A stretch of 7,005 nt of DNA. Origin: Desulfocapsaceae bacterium. GTDB lineage: Bacteria; Desulfobacterota; Desulfobulbia; Desulfobulbales; Desulfocapsaceae. The stretch is from NCBI GenBank assembly GCA_029934775.1, contig JAOZLO010000051.1, forward strand, positions 1 to 7,005. The letters are read 5' to 3'. Numbering within the stretch: the stretch's first letter is position 1; each line of letters begins with the position of its first letter. Of the stretch, positions 6,524 to 7,005 are shown piece by piece. A program made the position numbers and the translations under genes. The notes below the pieces were generated by a model that was not told where the DNA came from, made no database searches, and worked only from the letters and a program-made list of their open reading frames with translations.

Positions 6524-7005
6524 ATGACTAAAAAATCTAACAAATCAAATTTTAACTGCCCTTTCTGGCTGGCTGACTCGCTTAAATGCAAACTTTGCAA
6601 TGACGGTCTTTTTATTCCTTTTGATGACCATATAAAAACCTACTGTAAAACGGTAAATCACCCACAGTGTCTGCAATACTCACTTTACGCTGATACTCAG
6701 TTGAAAGCATTGGAAATACCTGATACTGGTTTTGAGAATCGTCGAATACATCCACGCATTGAGGTCAGTCACAAAATAACTCTGGTTAAATCCATTAAAT
6801 CAGGAGAGATAATCTCTCATCACTCTACCATTGCAAAAACACTTGACCTCAGCAGGAGTGGAATGCGATTCGCGGTTGATGCTCCTTTTCTGGATGATAC
6901 AGTGATACAATTCTCCTTTGATGATTCTTTTCCCAGAGCACTCCAGTCCGGTATTGGCCGGATCAGGTGGTGCAATAAACAAATCGATGAACCCGGTTAT
7001 CAGGC
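6524..7005 (+). CDS. PilZ-domain protein with N-terminal Cys cluster, 3'-truncated by window
   Basis: Open to the window end, with 160 complete codons visible from the ATG at 6524. The C-terminal half carries both PilZ c-di-GMP-binding signatures: RIHPR (R74-x3-R78) and DLSRSG (D108-x-S110-x2-G113). A beta-rich stretch follows, ending in GIGRIRW, as in PilZ barrels. The N-terminal 50 residues hold five cysteines (12, 22, 25, 41, 49) plus H36 and H46. They include a CxxC, suggesting a metal-binding or redox module in front of the PilZ domain. It is likely a cytoplasmic c-di-GMP effector; its output partner is unknown. In-frame ATGs at 6473 and 6512 are alternatives and none has a clear ribosome binding site. 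The candidate sigma54 promoter would exclude 6473, because that ATG falls inside the -12 box. The domain call is strong; start choice is uncertain. Confidence 0.82.
   Translation, partial: MTKKSNKSNFNCPFWLADSLKCKLCNDGLFIPFDDHIKTYCKTVNHPQCLQYSLYADTQLKALEIPDTGFENRRIHPRIEVSHKITLVKSIKSGEIISHHSTIAKTLDLSRSGMRFAVDAPFLDDTVIQFSFDDSFPRALQSGIGRIRWCNKQIDEPGYQ

Overview
The window reads as a piece of a Gram-negative chromosome, AT-leaning in base composition. My best guess is a deltaproteobacterium (Desulfobacterota, perhaps Desulfobulbales-like). This rests on the protein families present: a large DUF748/AsmA-like envelope protein, a TIGR03790 protein (a family reported only from exosortase-bearing genomes), a sigma54 activator and a PilZ protein with an N-terminal cysteine cluster. 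The taxonomic call is inference. I see no rRNA, tRNA, CRISPR array, insertion sequence or phage gene.

Layout. Bases 1-2951 (+) are the 3' part of a very large DUF748-type periplasmic protein gene whose start lies before the window. Its frame is open from the first bases, so the GTG at 408 is internal. Its stop overlaps by one base the ATG of a small two-segment inner-membrane protein (2951-3379, +), so the two form a translationally coupled pair. A 159-bp convergent gap with weak hairpins follows. Then comes a minus-strand gene (3539-4774) for a secreted TIGR03790 protein with a strong double Shine-Dalgarno. Facing away from it is a PAS/AAA+/Fis-type sigma54-dependent activator (about 4962-6449, +). 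The divergent gap carries two opposed promoter candidates that share one -10 hexamer. The last gene (6524 to beyond the window, +) encodes a PilZ-domain protein cut off by the window end.

How the parts may fit. The activator has an intact GAFTGA loop, so it should work with sigma54. The short gap between it and the PilZ gene holds a good -24/-12 sigma54 promoter candidate (6458-6474), placed so that the PilZ gene would start at 6512 or 6524. The simplest reading is a local circuit in which a PAS-sensing activator drives a c-di-GMP effector, next to an exosortase-associated secreted protein. Exosortase/PEP-CTERM systems are linked with exopolysaccharide and biofilm, and so is c-di-GMP, so a surface or biofilm theme is plausible but not proven here. 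The DUF748 pair is a separate envelope module, pointing towards the TIGR03790 gene from the other side.
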